NCBI RefSeq assembly: GCF_024198235.1
Contig: NZ_JAKCFB010000038.1
Span: 22,120-86,119 of the forward strand
Source of the DNA: Myxococcus dinghuensis
Lineage (GTDB): Bacteria; Myxococcota; Myxococcia; Myxococcales; Myxococcaceae
Length of the DNA stretch: 64,000 bases
Direction of reading: 5' to 3'
The notes under the pieces are model-generated. The model saw nothing but the letters and a program-made list of their open reading frames with translations. It was not told the DNA's origin and did not search any database. This document shows positions 10,439-19,900 of the stretch, one piece after another (the first letter of the stretch is position 1; each line of letters begins with the position of its first letter). The position numbers and the translations under genes are program-made.

Positions 10439-12292
10439 CTACTCCGCCGGGGGAGTGGCGGGCGGCTCACCGCCCCCCTCGCCCTCCGAGCCGGCATCGC
10501 TCGGGTCGGCGGGGGCCGGGGCCACGGCGGGCGCCTCCGGGAGGACCTTCGCGCGCTCGAGGCCAGCCTCGTCACCCAACTGGGTGTACAGGGCGATGGC
10601 CTTGTCACGCTGCTGCAGCTCCTCGGCGAGCTGGGCGGCGCGAGCCAGGTTGCCGAGCTTCTCGTGCAGCGGCAGGGCCTTGTCCTTGCGCCCCGCGGCC
10701 TCCCACGCCTCGGCGGCGGCGGTCACGTCACCGAGCAGCTCCAGCCACCGCGCGCGGCCGGCAGGCTTCTGCTCCTGCTCGGCGCGGGCCAGCTCGCGCT
10801 GCGCCAGCTCCTTGGCCTCCTCTTCGAGGTTGAGGCGCTGCATGAAGTGGAAGGCCTTGGGCGGAGGCAGCGTGCCCAGCACCTCCACCGCCTCGCGACG
10901 CTGGCCCACCGCCACCAGCAGGGTGGCCGCGCCCAGGCGATCCCCGCGCTCCACCAGGCTCTTCACCTCGAGCCCGCGGATGCGGTTGGCGCTGGCCATG
11001 TCGCGCGAGCGCTCGTACGACTTGCGCGCCAGGGTCAGCTTGCCCGCGCGCTCGTAGGCGAGCGCCGCCTGGTCGAACTGGCGCGCGCGCTCGTAGAGGC
11101 GGGCGACGTTCTCGAAGTCGGCCTTGCCCACGTAGTGCTCCATGAGGAGCTCGTAGGCACCGGCCTTCTCCAGCGTGGGCGCGAGCTGGTCGGCGGGCAG
11201 CGTCCCCACCAGCCGGCGCGCGGTGTCGTTGTCGGACCCGGCCAGCGCGTTGCGCAGGGCGCTCTTGAGGTCGCCGCCGGCCTCGAACAGGCGCGCGGCG
11301 TCCGCGAAGGCGTTGTTGCGCTCGAACATGCGGCCCGCGTCACGCGTGCGGCCCATGGCCTCGAGCTGCTTGGCCTGCTCGCGCCAGTCACCCGTCAGCT
11401 CGGGCATGGGGCGACGCTCGGGGCGCTCACCGCGCTCACCGCGCTCCGGACGGTCCCGACGCTCGCCGCGCTCGGGACGCTCCCGGCGCTCGCCAGCGGC
11501 GCCGCGCTCGGGACGCTCGCGACGCTCACCCCGCTCGGGACGCTCCCGACGCTCGGTGCGCTCGCGACGCTCCTCGGTGCGGGCGGGAGCCGCGGGCTCC
11601 TCGGCCTCGGCGCCGGGCTGGCGACCGCTGGCGGAGAAGGCGACCTCCGCGCGGTCGCCGTCACCCGCCGCCCGCCAGACCTGGCCCACCAGGAACATGA
11701 CGTCCGTCCAGGCGTCGAACTTCTCGCGCGCCGGGTCCACCGCGGGAGCGGTGGGCGCCGTGCCCTCGGCGGGGGCGGCCCCTTCCGCCGGGGCAGCGCC
11801 TTCCGCGGCCTCGGCGGGCGCGGTGGCCTCCGCGGCGGGAGCCTCGGCCGGAGTCGGAGCGGCGGCCTCGGCGGGCGCGGCCTCCGGTGCGGGCGGCTTG
11901 GGCTGACGCTGCACGCGCAGCATCGTGGTGATGAGGCGACCTCGGGTGTTGAGGTCCAGGTCCTCGAGGGACTTCAGGCGCATGGGGCGCAGCGAGCGCA
12001 CGATGGCCTGCAGCGGGGCCTTCTCCGCCGTGAAGTCCGTCTTCGAGAGCGCCTTCTCCAGGGTGCTCAGCTCGACGATGACGCGCTGGCCCGGGCCCAC
12101 GGGCCCCTCGTCGCGCCCGCGCCCGCGGCCCTCGCCGCGCCCACGTCCCTCACCCCGTCCAGGGCCACCCGGGCCGCCTCGGCCTCCAAAACCACCGCCA
12201 GGACCGTCACGACGCTGGCCCTGACCCGGCGCACCCCCGTCACGACCACGCCCGCCCTGGCGCGGCCCACCGCTTCCATTCTCCTGAGGCAC
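10439..12292 (-). CDS. RGG-like disordered / TPR protein of the glt cluster
   Basis: A 617-residue protein. The start is the GTG at 12292, chosen because GGGAG lies 7 nt upstream. Residues ~1-65 are Gly/Arg-rich with RGG/RGRGEGRGRG-type runs; ~70-125 is a short conserved-looking segment; ~130-200 is Ala/Pro-rich; ~235-300 is a charged repeat of the type RERPERGE; ~300-600 is a row of TPR-like helices. It has no signal peptide and is likely cytoplasmic. It sits between gltH and gltI, 18 nt after gltH, so it probably works with the gliding machinery, perhaps binding the giant TPR protein. The disordered RGG part could bind nucleic acid or promote condensate formation; that is inference only. 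I do not know an established gene name. Confidence 0.85.
   Translation of the reverse strand: MPQENGSGGPRQGGRGRDGGAPGQGQRRDGPGGGFGGRGGPGGPGRGEGRGRGEGRGRGRDEGPVGPGQRVIVELSTLEKALSKTDFTAEKAPLQAIVRSLRPMRLKSLEDLDLNTRGRLITTMLRVQRQPKPPAPEAAPAEAAAPTPAEAPAAEATAPAEAAEGAAPAEGAAPAEGTAPTAPAVDPAREKFDAWTDVMFLVGQVWRAAGDGDRAEVAFSASGRQPGAEAEEPAAPARTEERRERTERRERPERGERRERPERGAAGERRERPERGERRDRPERGERGERPERRPMPELTGDWREQAKQLEAMGRTRDAGRMFERNNAFADAARLFEAGGDLKSALRNALAGSDNDTARRLVGTLPADQLAPTLEKAGAYELLMEHYVGKADFENVARLYERARQFDQAALAYERAGKLTLARKSYERSRDMASANRIRGLEVKSLVERGDRLGAATLLVAVGQRREAVEVLGTLPPPKAFHFMQRLNLEEEAKELAQRELARAEQEQKPAGRARWLELLGDVTAAAEAWEAAGRKDKALPLHEKLGNLARAAQLAEELQQRDKAIALYTQLGDEAGLERAKVLPEAPAVAPAPADPSDAGSEGEGGGEPPATPPAE
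11405..11577 (-). repeat. coding repeats for RERPERGE-type segment
   Basis: The DNA carries imperfect tandem units resembling CGCTCGGGACGCTC. On the minus strand they encode alternating Arg/Glu/Pro/Gly blocks (RRERPERGE and variants). Such repeats can expand or contract by slippage, so length may vary among strains. Confidence 0.7.
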
Positions 12293-12310
12293 GTCTTTCT
12301 CCCGCTGGAA

Positions 12311-12943
12311 CTAGAACGCGTAGCGAATGTTCGGCGCCACCGCGAACCCGAAAGAGCCTCCGGAGACGAGGTAGTTCCCCGTCACCTCGAGCCCCACGGA
12401 AAAGTGGCGCAACCGTGTGTAGTACTCCACTCCGGGCCCGGCAAACACAAGAATGTCGGAATCCGGAAGGAGACGCTTCGGCGAGAACATCGCATAACCC
12501 GCGCCAGCGCGGAGGTAGAACCACGTACGCTTCACTTCCTGACTGTCGGCGATGCCCACCAGGCGGGCGCGCAGGACGGCGCCGGGCACCAGGGTGGAGA
12601 AGTCGCCGGAGACGGAGCCGCCGGACTCGCCGATGTACTCGGCGCTCGTGCGGGTGCTGGAGCCCATGATGAACAGGCCCACGGACACCCGCTCGCCCAG
12701 GTCCACCCCCACCTCCACCTGGGCCATGGGCCCGGAGGAGAACGGCCGGGGCGTGCCCTCGGCGGCCGGCGGGTTGGTGACGAAGAGCGGGCCGCCGAGC
12801 AGCGCGAAGTACACGCCACGCTCGATTTCGTCGTAGGCGACGGCGGGGCGGTCACCCGCTGCCGTCGCGGAGGGTTGCTGTGCGCTCGCGGCCATGGGGA
12901 GGACGAACGCTGCGCACAGGGCAAGGGGAGCGAGGGCTTTCAT
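12311..12943 (-). CDS. gltH: small outer-membrane beta-barrel protein GltH
   Basis: 210 residues. The N-terminus (MKALAPLALCAAFVLPMAASA) is a signal peptide, with probable cleavage after ASA. The mature part shows alternating short beta strands (GVYFALLGG, VSVGLFIM, FYLRAGAGY, FSVGLEVTGNY) and ends in an aromatic residue (RYAF), as barrel proteins recognised by the BAM machine do. Its place between gltG and the RGG/TPR gene matches gltH of the M. xanthus second glt cluster, where it is one of the outer-membrane subunits. A hairpin lies in the 105-bp gap upstream of it. The barrel call is strong; the symbol is by synteny. Confidence 0.85.
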   Translation of the reverse strand: MKALAPLALCAAFVLPMAASAQQPSATAAGDRPAVAYDEIERGVYFALLGGPLFVTNPPAAEGTPRPFSSGPMAQVEVGVDLGERVSVGLFIMGSSTRTSAEYIGESGGSVSGDFSTLVPGAVLRARLVGIADSQEVKRTWFYLRAGAGYAMFSPKRLLPDSDILVFAGPGVEYYTRLRHFSVGLEVTGNYLVSGGSFGFAVAPNIRYAF

Positions 12944-13000
12944 GCGGTCCTGAGGGTGTCATGGCCCCCGTGGGGGACGGAGGCCGAGGTGACTTCCCGA

Positions 13001-13022
13001 GCGGGCCCTGGAAGGGGCCCGC
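13001..13022 (-). promoter_or_regulatory. intra-operon hairpin between gltG and gltH
   Basis: GCGGGCCC (13001-13008) pairs perfectly with GGGCCCGC (13015-13022) across a 6-nt loop. There is no U tract on the minus-strand transcript, so it is more likely an RNA-processing, stability or partial-termination element than a full terminator. Confidence 0.45.
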
Positions 13023-13048
13023 CCGTCAAGCGCGGTGGAGCTCCGGCG

Positions 13049-14989
13049 TCACTCGCCGGACTGCTTGAAGATGAACGGGTAGGTGACGACCACCACGCCA
13101 CCGCCCTTGGGTTCGGGGAACTTCCAGGTGCGCACGCGGCCAGCCACGCACGTCTCCAGCTCCGCGTTGCCCGCGGTGCTCTGCGCCACGGACGACGACG
13201 CCACGGAGCCCGTCGCGGTGATGACGAACTTCACCGACACCTTGCCTCCCAGCTTGGGGAAGCGGTTGAGGAGGCTCTCGTAGCAGTAGCGGATCTGCCC
13301 GCGGTTCATCTGGATGACCTTGCGGATGAGCTCCTTGTCGAGCGAACCCATGACGTCCACGTCCGACGACGTGATGCCCACGTCCACGCTGGACTTGCCA
13401 CCCAGCACGCCCACGCCGGTGCCGTAGCTGCCGGTGCCACCGCCGCGGCCCTTGGTGCCGATGCCGCCGATGCCCACGGTGTCACCCGTGCCGCCGCCTC
13501 CGCCGCCGGAGCCGCGCATGCCCAGGCCGCCGAAGCCGCCGGAGTTGCCCGTCTTGGCGCCGAACATGTTGCCCATGGCGCTCTTCAGGTCGCCGCCCAG
13601 GCCGCTGCTGCCGAAGACGGTGGAGATGCCCCCCTTGCCGCCGCCGAAGATCTTCGCGGTCAGCGCGCGGGCCTCGTCCTTCTTGTTCGGGTCGCCCTTG
13701 GGCGCGGTGCGGTTGTTGGTCTTGGGCGCGTCCTTCTTGCCCATCTGACCCTCGTCACCGCGGCTCTTCGCCGCCATCTCCCCGCTCTTCTTCGCCTCCT
13801 TCTGCTGGTTGAGGCGCTCGAGGAACTTGTTCTTTTGCGTCTCCGGCGGCTTGATGATGAGCTTGGCGATCCGGGCCGAGTTGGCGGACAGCTCGTCCGC
13901 GTACTCGTCGCCCTCCGCCGTGCGGTTCATCGCGGTGATGACGAACGCGGTGGCCGCGAAGAAGACCACCAGGAAGATGTTGACCGCGGTGTAGTCCAGC
14001 GACTCGCCCAGCGGCGCGAAGACGCGCTTGGGCACCGACTGGAACGCGACCTCCAGCGTCACCCCGCCCAGGTCCACCCAGAAGAAGTCCTCGGAGTCCA
14101 GGGTCAGCGAATACGCGTCACCCTCGTGCGAGGCCTTGCCGGACTCGATGACCGCCTTGAGGTCCCGCGTCTCGCCCTTGCGGACCAGCTCGCCCTTCAT
14201 CTTCCCCGTGAAGCACACGGAGAAGGTCTGCCCGTCGGTGCGCAGCACCTCGAAGCGGGGGCTGCCCAGCTTGCTGTCCCCCATGACGAAGTCGACGCCC
14301 GCCGCGCTGCCCACGGCGATGGCGCGCTTGCGGCCCGGGGCCACGAAGAACTCGCCCACGCGCTGATCTCCCCAGGAGAAGCGCAGCGAGACGCCCAGGG
14401 GGCCGTTGGACTTGGAGCGGCGCGCGGTGCGCGCGCGCGGTGTGGCCGGCTCGGCGGGCGCGGGGGCCGCCGGCTCTTCCGCGGCGGCGACCGTGGTGTG
14501 CTTCTGCGTGGGGGCGACGGAGGCGTCCAGCGCGCCCGTCCTCGGAGCGGGGGCCGGGGCTTCGGGCTCCGGGCTCACCGCGGCCTGCGCCAGGCCGGCG
14601 GCGGGCGCGGGGGCCCCCAGCACGGGGTTCTTCTCCGTGGTGGCGTCCGTGCTCGCGGCGGCCACGGCCAGGTTCGCCGCAGCCACGGCGGCCGGGTTCT
14701 CCAGACGGATGGTCGTGCCACCCACGCGGATCTCGTCGCCGAAGGCGAGCTGGCCCTTGTTGACCCGCTTGTTGTTGACGTAGGTGCCCTCCACGCTGCC
14801 CATGTCGATGATGGACATGGTGCCGTCGCTGGAGACCTCGATGACGGAGTGGATGCGGCTGACCTTCTCGTCCTCCAGGCACAGGTGCGCGGAGGAGAGC
14901 CGGCCAATCTTGATGATGTCGCGCTCGTAGTCCTTGGTGGCGACCAGCGTCTCGCCCTTGAAGACCTTGAGTGTCAGGGGAACGGCCAT
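13049..14989 (-). CDS. gltG: FHA / transmembrane / TonB-like gliding protein GltG
   Basis: 646 residues, starting at the ATG at 14989. Residues ~1-97 form an FHA phosphothreonine-binding domain (IGRLSSAHL, VSRIHS, GTYVNNKRV). Then come an Ala/Pro linker, a second globular cytoplasmic region, and one transmembrane helix at ~333-353 (VNIFLVVFFAATAFVITAM). The periplasmic part has a long Gly-rich stretch (~450-540) and a C-terminal ~100-residue TonB-like domain (RGQIRYCYESLL, GKVSVKFVI, WKFPEPKGG) of the kind named for AgmX/PglI in myxobacteria. This topology, cytoplasm to inner membrane to periplasm, is that of GltG, which links the energised motor to periplasmic and outer-membrane Glt proteins. 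FHA suggests control by a Ser/Thr kinase. It is followed by gltH. Confidence 0.92.
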   Translation of the reverse strand: MAVPLTLKVFKGETLVATKDYERDIIKIGRLSSAHLCLEDEKVSRIHSVIEVSSDGTMSIIDMGSVEGTYVNNKRVNKGQLAFGDEIRVGGTTIRLENPAAVAAANLAVAAASTDATTEKNPVLGAPAPAAGLAQAAVSPEPEAPAPAPRTGALDASVAPTQKHTTVAAAEEPAAPAPAEPATPRARTARRSKSNGPLGVSLRFSWGDQRVGEFFVAPGRKRAIAVGSAAGVDFVMGDSKLGSPRFEVLRTDGQTFSVCFTGKMKGELVRKGETRDLKAVIESGKASHEGDAYSLTLDSEDFFWVDLGGVTLEVAFQSVPKRVFAPLGESLDYTAVNIFLVVFFAATAFVITAMNRTAEGDEYADELSANSARIAKLIIKPPETQKNKFLERLNQQKEAKKSGEMAAKSRGDEGQMGKKDAPKTNNRTAPKGDPNKKDEARALTAKIFGGGKGGISTVFGSSGLGGDLKSAMGNMFGAKTGNSGGFGGLGMRGSGGGGGGTGDTVGIGGIGTKGRGGGTGSYGTGVGVLGGKSSVDVGITSSDVDVMGSLDKELIRKVIQMNRGQIRYCYESLLNRFPKLGGKVSVKFVITATGSVASSSVAQSTAGNAELETCVAGRVRTWKFPEPKGGGVVVVTYPFIFKQSGE

Positions 14990-15081
14990 GGGGACTCCTA
15001 CATGGAATGGGGGGTGTGCTCGCTACCAGCCATGACAACGCGCGCGGCGACAGGTTCCCGCGCCCGCGCGCCCGTCAGCCG

Positions 15082-15354
15082 CTACAGCTCACCCACCGAC
15101 TGCATGACCTTGTCCTCGAAGTCCTCGCGGACGCGGATGAGGTTCGAGTGCTTCACCTTGTCGCGCGCGTCGATGTACTCGCCGTCGGGCTTGGTGAGGT
15201 CGCCCTCGATGGTGTCGCCCTCGAAGTCGATGTTGGTCGTCTTGGAGTAGCGCACATTGCCCTCCCCACCCCCACCCTGGGCCTTGGCACCCTCGTCCTG
15301 GGCGAACGCCGGAGCCGCCGCGAGCACCGCGCACAACATCAAAGCCTTCCGCAT
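15082..15354 (-). CDS. gltF: small periplasmic gliding protein GltF
   Basis: 90 residues. I chose the ATG at 15354 because GGAGG stands 5 nt upstream and the translation opens with a clear signal peptide (MRKALMLCAVLAAAPAFA, cleavage before QDE). The mature protein is short and charged: a Gly-rich segment, then VRYSKTTNIDFEGDTIEGDL and an acidic/basic C-terminal helix ending in VMQSVGEL. No catalytic motif is visible. It lies between gltE and gltG, where M. xanthus carries the small periplasmic GltF. The segment 'D(F/V)xGDxIEGDLxKPDGExxxAR' resembles a family common near myxobacterial AgmX/PglI-type proteins. Some uncertainty remains over the symbol, since it rests on position and size. Confidence 0.8.
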   Translation of the reverse strand: MRKALMLCAVLAAAPAFAQDEGAKAQGGGGEGNVRYSKTTNIDFEGDTIEGDLTKPDGEYIDARDKVKHSNLIRVREDFEDKVMQSVGEL

Positions 15355-15476
15355 CACTGCCTCCACGGGGGCCCACCGGGCCCGTTCCACACCACGTACC
15401 CCTTTCGGGGCAGCGAAGGTTCGCATCATCCCCCCGGACCTCGCCACAGCGAAGGCACCGGGGGGCATCCCGACTT

Positions 15477-16940
15477 TCACATCAGGTCGTCTTCAGGCTC
15501 ACCCGGCTCGGAAGGATCCGCCGGGGCTGCATTGTTCTTCCTGTCGCCCGCACCCTCCGTCGCGGTGGGGGTGGGAGCCTGGGGCGCGGCGCCTCCGGCG
15601 GGCGTGGCCTGGGGGGCCACGTTGGTGCCCGAGGCGGGCGTGGCGCCGGGCGGCGGCGGCGACGTCGGGGCCTGCTTCTTCTCCGCGGCCTGCATCTGGG
15701 ACTGCTGCTTCTTCTGCAGGTCCTCCATCTGCTTCGCCTGCTGCTCGGCCATGGCGGCCTCGCGCTTGGCGTTGACGATGGTCTCCGCCTCGCGCAGCAG
15801 CCCGAACACGGGGGACTCCGCGGACAGGGCGACGTCGCCTCCGGCCATGGCGATGTACTTCTTGTACAGCTCGACGGCGCGCTCGGGGGCGTCCTTCACC
15901 TTGTGCAGGATGATGGCGCGGTTGAGGTTCACGGCGGCCAGCTCCTTGTCGAGCTTCTCCGCCTCGTCGTACTCCTGCATCGCCTTGTCGTACTGGCCCT
16001 GGCCCTTGTACGCGAGGCCCAGGTTGAGGTGCGCGGTGGCGTTCTTCCCGTCCGCCTGGAGGATGCGGCGCAGGTGCTCCTCCGCGCCCGGGAAGTCCTC
16101 GGAGTCGAGCGACAACTGGGCCAGCGCCACGTGGGACGGGACGTAGTCGTCACGCGCATCGAGGGCCTTCTTGAAGAACAGCCGCGCCTCGTCGACCTCG
16201 CCCTCGCGCTGGAGGATGACGCCCACCAGGTGCTGCAGCTCCGGGTCCGCGCCGTCGATCTTCGTGCCACGCAGCGCCACCAGCTTGGCCAGCGCCAGTT
16301 GCTTGCGGTCCAGGTAGCTGCGGATCATCACCTTGATGGCGGTGGTGGACTGCGGGTCGCGCATGAGGGCCGCGCGCGACAGCTCCATCGCCTTGTCGTG
16401 GTCGCCCTTCTGCCGGTAGATCTCCGCCAGACGGGCGCGGGACTGCGCGTCGTCCGGATAGCGCTGGAGCACCTCCTGGTAGAGGGTCACCGCGCCGGCG
16501 ACGTTGCCGCTGTTCTGCTCGATGATGGCGAGGTTCTCCGAGGCCTGGCGCAGCGACGGCTTCTTCGTCAACGCCGCGCGGTAGCGGTTCTTCGCCTCCG
16601 GGATGTTCCCCTGGCGCTCGGCGATGACGCCCAGGTTGTACTCGGCCTCGGCCAGGTTCGCGTCGGACTCCAGCGCCGACTTGAACTTGCGCTCCAGCGC
16701 CGGGTAGTCGAACGCCTTGGCCTTCTTCTGCGTGTCGAAGGACTTCACCGCGTCCTCGAACTTGGCCTTGGCCGTGTTGGAGATGGGCGGCGGCGCGGCC
16801 TCCTTGGAGGGCTGGGGCGCGGTGTTCTTCACCGGCGCCGCGGGGCCCGTGGCCTTGGAGCTGGAGCAACCGGCGGCCACGAGCGACGTGGCCACGAGCA
16901 GGGGGAACAGGCGCATGGTGCGGGTCGTCGTCCGGTTCAT
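15477..16940 (-). CDS. gltE: TPR lipoprotein GltE (AglT)
   Basis: 487 residues. Its ATG (16940) overlaps the gltD stop by one base, so the two genes are translationally coupled. A lipobox ends in VAAGC with Cys25 as the lipidated residue; there is an alternative internal start at the second Met. Residues ~60-390 hold about nine TPR units (AEYNLGVIAERQGN, AHLNLGLAYKGQGQYDKAM). The C-terminal ~100 residues are a Gln/Lys coiled-coil segment followed by a Pro/Ala-rich tail. In M. xanthus GltE/AglT is the TPR lipoprotein that acts with the periplasmic TPR protein GltD in focal-adhesion gliding. Gene order and architecture agree. Confidence 0.9.
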   Translation of the reverse strand: MNRTTTRTMRLFPLLVATSLVAAGCSSSKATGPAAPVKNTAPQPSKEAAPPPISNTAKAKFEDAVKSFDTQKKAKAFDYPALERKFKSALESDANLAEAEYNLGVIAERQGNIPEAKNRYRAALTKKPSLRQASENLAIIEQNSGNVAGAVTLYQEVLQRYPDDAQSRARLAEIYRQKGDHDKAMELSRAALMRDPQSTTAIKVMIRSYLDRKQLALAKLVALRGTKIDGADPELQHLVGVILQREGEVDEARLFFKKALDARDDYVPSHVALAQLSLDSEDFPGAEEHLRRILQADGKNATAHLNLGLAYKGQGQYDKAMQEYDEAEKLDKELAAVNLNRAIILHKVKDAPERAVELYKKYIAMAGGDVALSAESPVFGLLREAETIVNAKREAAMAEQQAKQMEDLQKKQQSQMQAAEKKQAPTSPPPPGATPASGTNVAPQATPAGGAAPQAPTPTATEGAGDRKNNAAPADPSEPGEPEDDLM

Positions 16941-19900
16941 TAGAGGAAGTCCTCCGGCTCCTCGTCGCCCCCACCCTGCTTCGCGGGCTTCGAGCCGTCA
17001 GGACTGGAGGCGGTGGGCTTGGCGTCCACCTGGGTCTCGGTCTGAGAACGAAGCTGCGCGGTGAGGTCCGTCAGGTCCTCCTGCAGCGTCGTCTTCTGGT
17101 CCTTCTGGGCCTCCGCCACGGCCTTGGGCGCGGGCGGCGGCACGTCCTGGATGCCCGCCAGCACGTCCCCGCCGATGAGCTGCTCACGCCCCTTGAGCGC
17201 GACCTTCTCCTCCGGCATGTCCGGGTAGCGGTCCGGCTGGTAGGTCGTGCGCAGCATCTTCAGGGCCTCGGCGGCGCACGCGTTGAACACGTCCAGCTCG
17301 CGGCTCTTGGCCACCGTGGCGGCGAACGCCTCCGTGGCCTTGTCCTTCAGCGGCTGGGCCTGGTTGGAGAACTCGTCGCGCAGCGCCTGCTGCGACTCCT
17401 CGTCGAGCCCGCGCGGCATGGGGGCGTTGACGACGCGGTCGGCGAAGTGGTCGTACGCCAGGCCGATGCGGTTGAGCGCGCACAGCGACGGCTCCGGCGC
17501 GCCCAGCGCCACCGTCTGCACGTACTTCTTCTCCACCACCTGCAGCGCGCGGCTCTTGTCCTGGATGCTCGCGCGGAAGCGGTCCGGCGACGGGGGCGCG
17601 CCCCAGAACAGCTTCAGGCGCTTGTACTCGGCCCAGTCCGGCTCGATGGCCAGGAACTGCGCCTGGGCGGCGGTGGCCAGCGCGGGCTTCTCCAGCGTGG
17701 TCTGCACGCGGCGCGGGAGCTGGTCGAAGTGCTCGCCCACGCGCTTGTACATGCGCGCCACGTCGCGCGTCTTGTTCATCTTCCCGTACAGCTCGATGAT
17801 GCGGCCCTCGGCGCCCAGGAACTTGCTGGCCGAACGCATGTTGTCGCGCTCGTACTCCTCCAGCATCTTGATGGCCTTCATCGCCGCGCCGCTCTTGCCG
17901 GTCAGGTCGATGATGGACAGGCGGATCTCGTCCGCGTCCTTGGCGCGCGGCCACAGCTCCAGGTAGCGCTCGCGGTTGCGCAGCGCCGCCTTCGTCTGGC
18001 CCAGGCCCTCGCGGTAGGTGGCTGCGTTGAACAGCGCCACCTGCGCCTTGGACTCCTCCCACTTCTGGGGCACCGCCGGCTTGTCGTCCGCGGCGGCCTT
18101 CTTGGACTTGGCGTTGGACTTCGAGCGGCCCCCGGACTTCTCGTCGAGGCTGCGCTCGTAGCCGCGCACGTAGAGCTCGTAGGTGCCGGCGGCGTCCTCG
18201 AAGTCGCCGATGGCCTCCTGCGCCTCCGCGTTGGCGTAGATGGAATCAGGCACGTACTTCGAGCGCGGGTACTGGGCGAACAGGCGCTTTCGCACCTCGA
18301 TGGTCTTATCCATCATCTTCGCTTTGTAGTAGTCGACGGACGCGTTGTAGAGCGCCAGGTCGGCGATCTCCGTCTGCGGGAAGTCGTGGACGAAGTTCAG
18401 GTATGCCTCGGCCGCCTTGGAGAACTCCTTCTTCTCCTCCAACTGGCTGACGAGCTTGAACGACGACTGCTCGATGAGCTTGGCCAGGTCCTCGCGGAAC
18501 TTGCCGGTGGCGAGCTTGTCGTTGGCGTAGAAGCGCCGCGCCCACTCGTTCACCTTCGCGAAGTCCTGGAGCAGGTTGTACGAGTCCAGGATGAGGTTGG
18601 CGCTGATCTCCGCCGCGCGCTGGCCGTTCTCGAACTTGTACTCGGGGTAGCCGAGGGCGATCTCGCTGAAGCGCAGCACCGCCTCGTCGAAGTGGTTGTG
18701 GCGGTAGTAGATGTTGGCGGCCTTGAAGGCGATCTCCACCCGCTTCTCGCCCTTGGGCACGTACTTGAGGTAGCGCTCGCACGCGTCCAGCAGGGACTTC
18801 TTCACCGGGGGGATCGTGGCCTTCTTGGTGATGTCCGAGCCCACCGCCTCGCTCTTCGCGTCACCGCGGGCCTCGGCGGCCTTCACGACCTCGTCGTAGG
18901 CGAGCACCGCGTTGTAGGACGCGTTCTGCAGCCACTTGCCCGGCTTGCCCGGCTTGGGCTTGCCCTTGTCGTCCTTGGCCTCCAGCACCTTGGCGTCCTG
19001 GAGGACGACGAGCGTGTAGTTGGCGGCGGACTTCTCGTAGTTCTGCAGGTTGTCGTTGAGCAGCTCCGCCCAGAAGAAGCGCAGGTCGTACGCCTTCGGG
19101 TTCTCCGGGAAGAGCGTGAGGTAGTCGCTGTAGACGGCGTCCGCGTAGCGGAACGTCTCCTCGTTGCGAGTCTTCTTGCCCTCGTTGTGCCAGGTGACGG
19201 CGAGGTTGGAGAGGGTGCGCTCGGACAGCTCCTTCGCCTCGGCGAGCAGCCGCTTGTCCTTGTCGTCCTTGATGACGCCGGAGCCCTCGACCTCCTTCAT
19301 GATCTTCACGAGCCGGCGGACCTGGGCGACGGTGCGCTCCTTGTTGCCCATGCGCAGGATGCAGTCGACGATCTTCCCCTGGAAGCCCGGCGCCTCCGGC
19401 GACAGCGGCTTCTCCTTGATGAGGGAGTTGAAGGTGATGGCCGCCTCGCGGTCCTTGCCGTCGCCGTAATAGATGTTGGCGAGCTGCTTCATCATCGTGA
19501 AGCGGTCCTCCGGATTGGAGGCCACCTTGCCGAAGTCCGCGCGGGCCTGCGCCACGTCACCCTGGTGGGCGTACGCACGCACATAGTCGGTGCGCGCCTC
19601 GCGGACCAGCGAGCCACGGCCGCTCTTGCCGCCGTCCTTCTCCACCGCGTTGGTGCCGGCCAGCTCGCCGTAGAGCACCACCGTCTTGAACTTGTCCTTG
19701 GCGGCCTCGTAGTCCGCCAGGTTGAAGTAGCACCAGCCCTGCTTGTAGAGCGCGAACGCGTAGACCTGGCTCTCGGGGAACTCGGCGGCCTTCTTGTACG
19801 CCGCGAGCGCCTTCTCCAGCTCCGGACGCTTGCCCTTGGAGTTGTTGAAGTAGTACTCGCCGAAGGCCAGGTACGCGTCCGGGATGAACTTGGACTGGGG

